From positions 1-15,917 of the forward strand of contig CAMDKT010000053.1 in assembly GCA_945900935.1 (NCBI GenBank): a stretch of DNA of 15,917 nt. Direction: 5' to 3'. Origin of the DNA: Candidatus Sulfopaludibacter sp. SbA3. Lineage in GTDB: Bacteria > Acidobacteriota > Terriglobia > Bryobacterales > Bryobacteraceae. The translations under genes were made by a program, and so were the position numbers. Positions 14,971 to 15,917 of the stretch are shown in pieces (positions within the stretch are counted from its first letter, which is position 1; the number at the start of each line of letters is the position of its first letter). The notes beneath the pieces are model-generated. The model was not told the DNA's origin. It was given only the letters and a program-made list of their open reading frames with translations, and ran no database searches.

Positions 14971-15726
14971 CTATTGCGGGGAACCGGGTATCGGAGCCGT
15001 TGCTACGGGAGTTCGCAGCGGTGCGGGGATACTCGCGGCGTTTTCCCTGAACCTTTCAACGAAACTGCTCGTACTTTTCACCCATAGTGAGCTGACGGAA
15101 CAGACCCAATGGAGTGCCTGCACAGTTTCAAAATATGAGCGAGGTAGATCGAGTTTGATTATTGGTTCATGATGCGCAATTCGATTTCGAAGAATCCGAA
15201 TCCGCTCTAATTGCAAGAAAATATCGGGACGTTTCTTTTTTGTCCGCGAGATCCCGCCAACACCGTCCGGTCGTTCGTCCCACGCGTTCGGGAAGGCCTT
15301 GTGCAGATGCGGTCGCCACAACAAGTTCTCGTACCTTGTCGAGATTAATGATGTCCAAAAGCCTAGACGTAATTCAGCGACCAACGCGCCGGGTGTTACG
15401 CTCTTACGATTCTGTTCAAGGTCAAATTTTGCTCGGTTTACTTTGTCGAGTTGATTCTCGTGCAAATCAATGCGGTAGAACCACATTGGGCTCACCGCAT
15501 CCGAAAGAATACGGTGGATGGCATTACGCAGGGCTACCTCAGTCGCTTGCCCCACGCCATACAGGGATTCCGATAGAGCGGTGTTTCTCTCGTAAAGCCG
15601 GATGGCGCGCAACCTGCTCGAACCCGCACGCTGAAGGTAGAATTGGAATCGTTCCGCCGATAGAGCTAGCTCCAATGCGCGAACCTCTTCATCGGTATAG
15701 GAAAATACTGCACGGGGTGCTGGCAT
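14971..15726 (-). CDS. Abi-family (Abi_2-like) HEPN protein, putative abortive-infection RNase
   Basis: 251 residues from the ATG at 15726; a TTG three codons earlier is less likely. No clear Shine-Dalgarno is seen. Family features: RAIRLYERNTALSESL (about 43-58), EVALRNAIHRIL, VTPGALVAELRLGFW and RYENLLWRPHLHKAFP. The HEPN signature follows, RNRIAHHEPI with R180, N181 and H185 (R-x4-H). In this fold R and H form the RNase site of toxins such as AbiF and Cas13. The match is to short Abi-like proteins annotated as phage-defence abortive-infection factors; the N-terminal part lacks the classic AbiD/F opening, so the subgroup is uncertain. It lies beside a tRNA-fragment boundary and opposite a possible small RNA. 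Expected role: a cytoplasmic RNase that stops growth on infection. The opposite-strand frame (15162-15728) is a shadow. Confidence 0.8.
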   Translation of the reverse strand: MPAPRAVFSYTDEEVRALELALSAERFQFYLQRAGSSRLRAIRLYERNTALSESLYGVGQATEVALRNAIHRILSDAVSPMWFYRIDLHENQLDKVNRAKFDLEQNRKSVTPGALVAELRLGFWTSLISTRYENLLWRPHLHKAFPNAWDERPDGVGGISRTKKKRPDIFLQLERIRILRNRIAHHEPIIKLDLPRSYFETVQALHWVCSVSSLWVKSTSSFVERFRENAASIPAPLRTPVATAPIPGSPQ

Positions 15727-15735
15727 GATGAACAA

Positions 15736-15765
15736 TTGATCTTTTGTTGTCTTCTACTGTATACT
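15736..15765 (+). promoter_or_regulatory. Rightward promoter of the small RNA; shared symmetric -10
   Basis: TTGATC (15736-15741), an 18-base spacer and TATACT (15760-15765) resemble a housekeeping promoter directed to the right, with a start near 15772. The -10 contains the palindrome GTATAC. On the other strand it reads TATACA (15764-15759), with GTGACA 19 bases behind, and could drive the Abi gene leftward. No better promoter for the Abi gene is seen close by. Confidence 0.35.
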
Positions 15766-15771
15766 GAGGTC

Positions 15772-15866
15772 GTGAGCTTTGGTGTCACCTCTGCCTAACC
15801 GCAAGTGCCCACGGCAAAGGAAGTAGCAAGCGGGCCGTAACCTTCGGGGCGGCCCGTTTCGCTTTT
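15772..15866 (+). ncRNA. Candidate ~95-nt small RNA next to the Abi gene
   Basis: This is a stretch without a gene between a plausible promoter (15736-15765) and a strong intrinsic terminator (15828-15866). The longest start-to-stop frame in it is about a dozen codons. Internal pairing is possible, for example GTGA with TCAC (15772-15775 and 15784-15787), and TGCC near 15791 with GGCA near 15813. It does not match a tRNA, the SRP RNA loop or a riboswitch that I can recognise. It could be the RNA partner of the neighbouring HEPN protein, as in AbiF systems where a structured RNA accompanies the protein. Alternatively it could be the attenuated leader of a rightward gene beyond the window. Existence as a transcript is inferred from signals only. 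Confidence 0.35.
15828..15866 (+). terminator. Intrinsic terminator with UUCG tetraloop
   Basis: AAGCGGGCCG (15828-15837) pairs over ten positions with CGGCCCGTTT (15850-15859). The loop contains CC-TTCG-GG, a UUCG tetraloop on two G-C pairs. TTT at the stem's foot and CTTTT (15862-15866) supply U-rich sequence. The G-U wobble pair and the UUCG loop work only if the plus strand is transcribed, which fixes the direction. No rightward gene ends nearby, so the transcript ended here should be the candidate small RNA. Confidence 0.5.
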
Positions 15867-15917
15867 CGCGGGATCATCGCGCTGAGCCCCTTGGCTGTCA
15901 AGGAAGCGGGCGAACTA

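Larger units (their letters stand above)
14849..15917. mobile_element. Left end of a putative tRNA-Arg-integrated element (continues beyond window)
   Basis: The element is bounded at the left by the duplicated tRNA 3' end. Its visible cargo is an Abi-family HEPN gene and a possible small RNA, in sequence that looks less GC-rich than the flank. No integrase is in view; it and an intact tRNA-Arg(ACG) should lie to the right if the reading is correct. Confidence 0.4.

Noticed and set aside
15162..15728. 188-codon plus-strand frame opposite the Abi gene
   Set aside because: Arg/Ser-rich, with no family features; the minus strand has the HEPN signature.
15772..15830. SRP (4.5S-like) RNA, because of AAAGGAAGTAGC
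   Set aside because: The conserved GGTCAGG half of the SRP loop is missing and the surrounding stem does not pair.
15873..15901. Leftward promoter TTGACA-17-GATGAT for the Abi gene
   Set aside because: The -35 is perfect but the -10 matches at only four positions, and the message would pass through a GC-rich hairpin. Kept only as an alternative to the symmetric -10.

Overview
The window looks like chromosome of a high-GC acidobacterium of the Solibacter/Bryobacter type. This is inferred from protein families, since no rRNA or marker gene is present. The clues are a large CxxCH protein of the planctomycete-cytochrome DUF1592 family paired with a Tat-exported DUF1552 protein, a secreted ankyrin-repeat protein, an exported creatininase-like protein and C-rich third codon positions. 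Two stretches, about 3083-5933 and 14849-15917, look visibly less GC-rich and less codon-biased by eye. Both carry defence-type genes.

Left part (1-3082): the N-terminal part of an exported alpha/beta-hydrolase runs leftward out of the window. Next is a decayed Phd-type antitoxin (440-645) followed by what may be the first 11 codons of its toxin. A large DUF1592 protein (746-3082) follows.

Inserted block (3083-5933): a restriction-modification pair of the XamI type (recognition GTCGAC in the named family member) lies between the DUF1592 and DUF1552 genes, which are normally neighbours. The endonuclease is split by a frameshift just before its catalytic D...ExK residues. The methyltransferase is intact, so it may now act as an orphan.

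Middle (5934-9270): a tight rightward operon encodes DUF1552, ankyrin-repeat and creatininase-like proteins (2-nt gap, then a 4-nt ATGA overlap). All three have export signals, so they probably act outside the cytoplasm together with the DUF1592 protein.

Right-middle (9258-13906): a leftward two-gene operon encodes a YhaO/SbcD-type metallophosphatase and a YhaN/Rad50-type SMC-like ATPase, overlapping by 4 nt (GTGA). It converges on and overlaps the end of the creatininase gene. Then come a remnant of a TPR-protein C-terminus (14026-14166) and an intact FMN-dependent PPOX-type flavoprotein (14181-14789).

Right end (14849-15917): the 3' half of a tRNA-Arg(ACG) gene, cut exactly at the anticodon loop, marks the likely left end of an integrated element that continues past the window. 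Inside it is a leftward Abi-family HEPN protein. Upstream, on the opposite strand, is a candidate ~95-nt small RNA with a recognisable promoter and a UUCG-capped hairpin terminator. HEPN Abi protein plus adjacent structured RNA is the most interesting arrangement in the window, because known AbiF systems pair an Abi_2 protein with a non-coding RNA.
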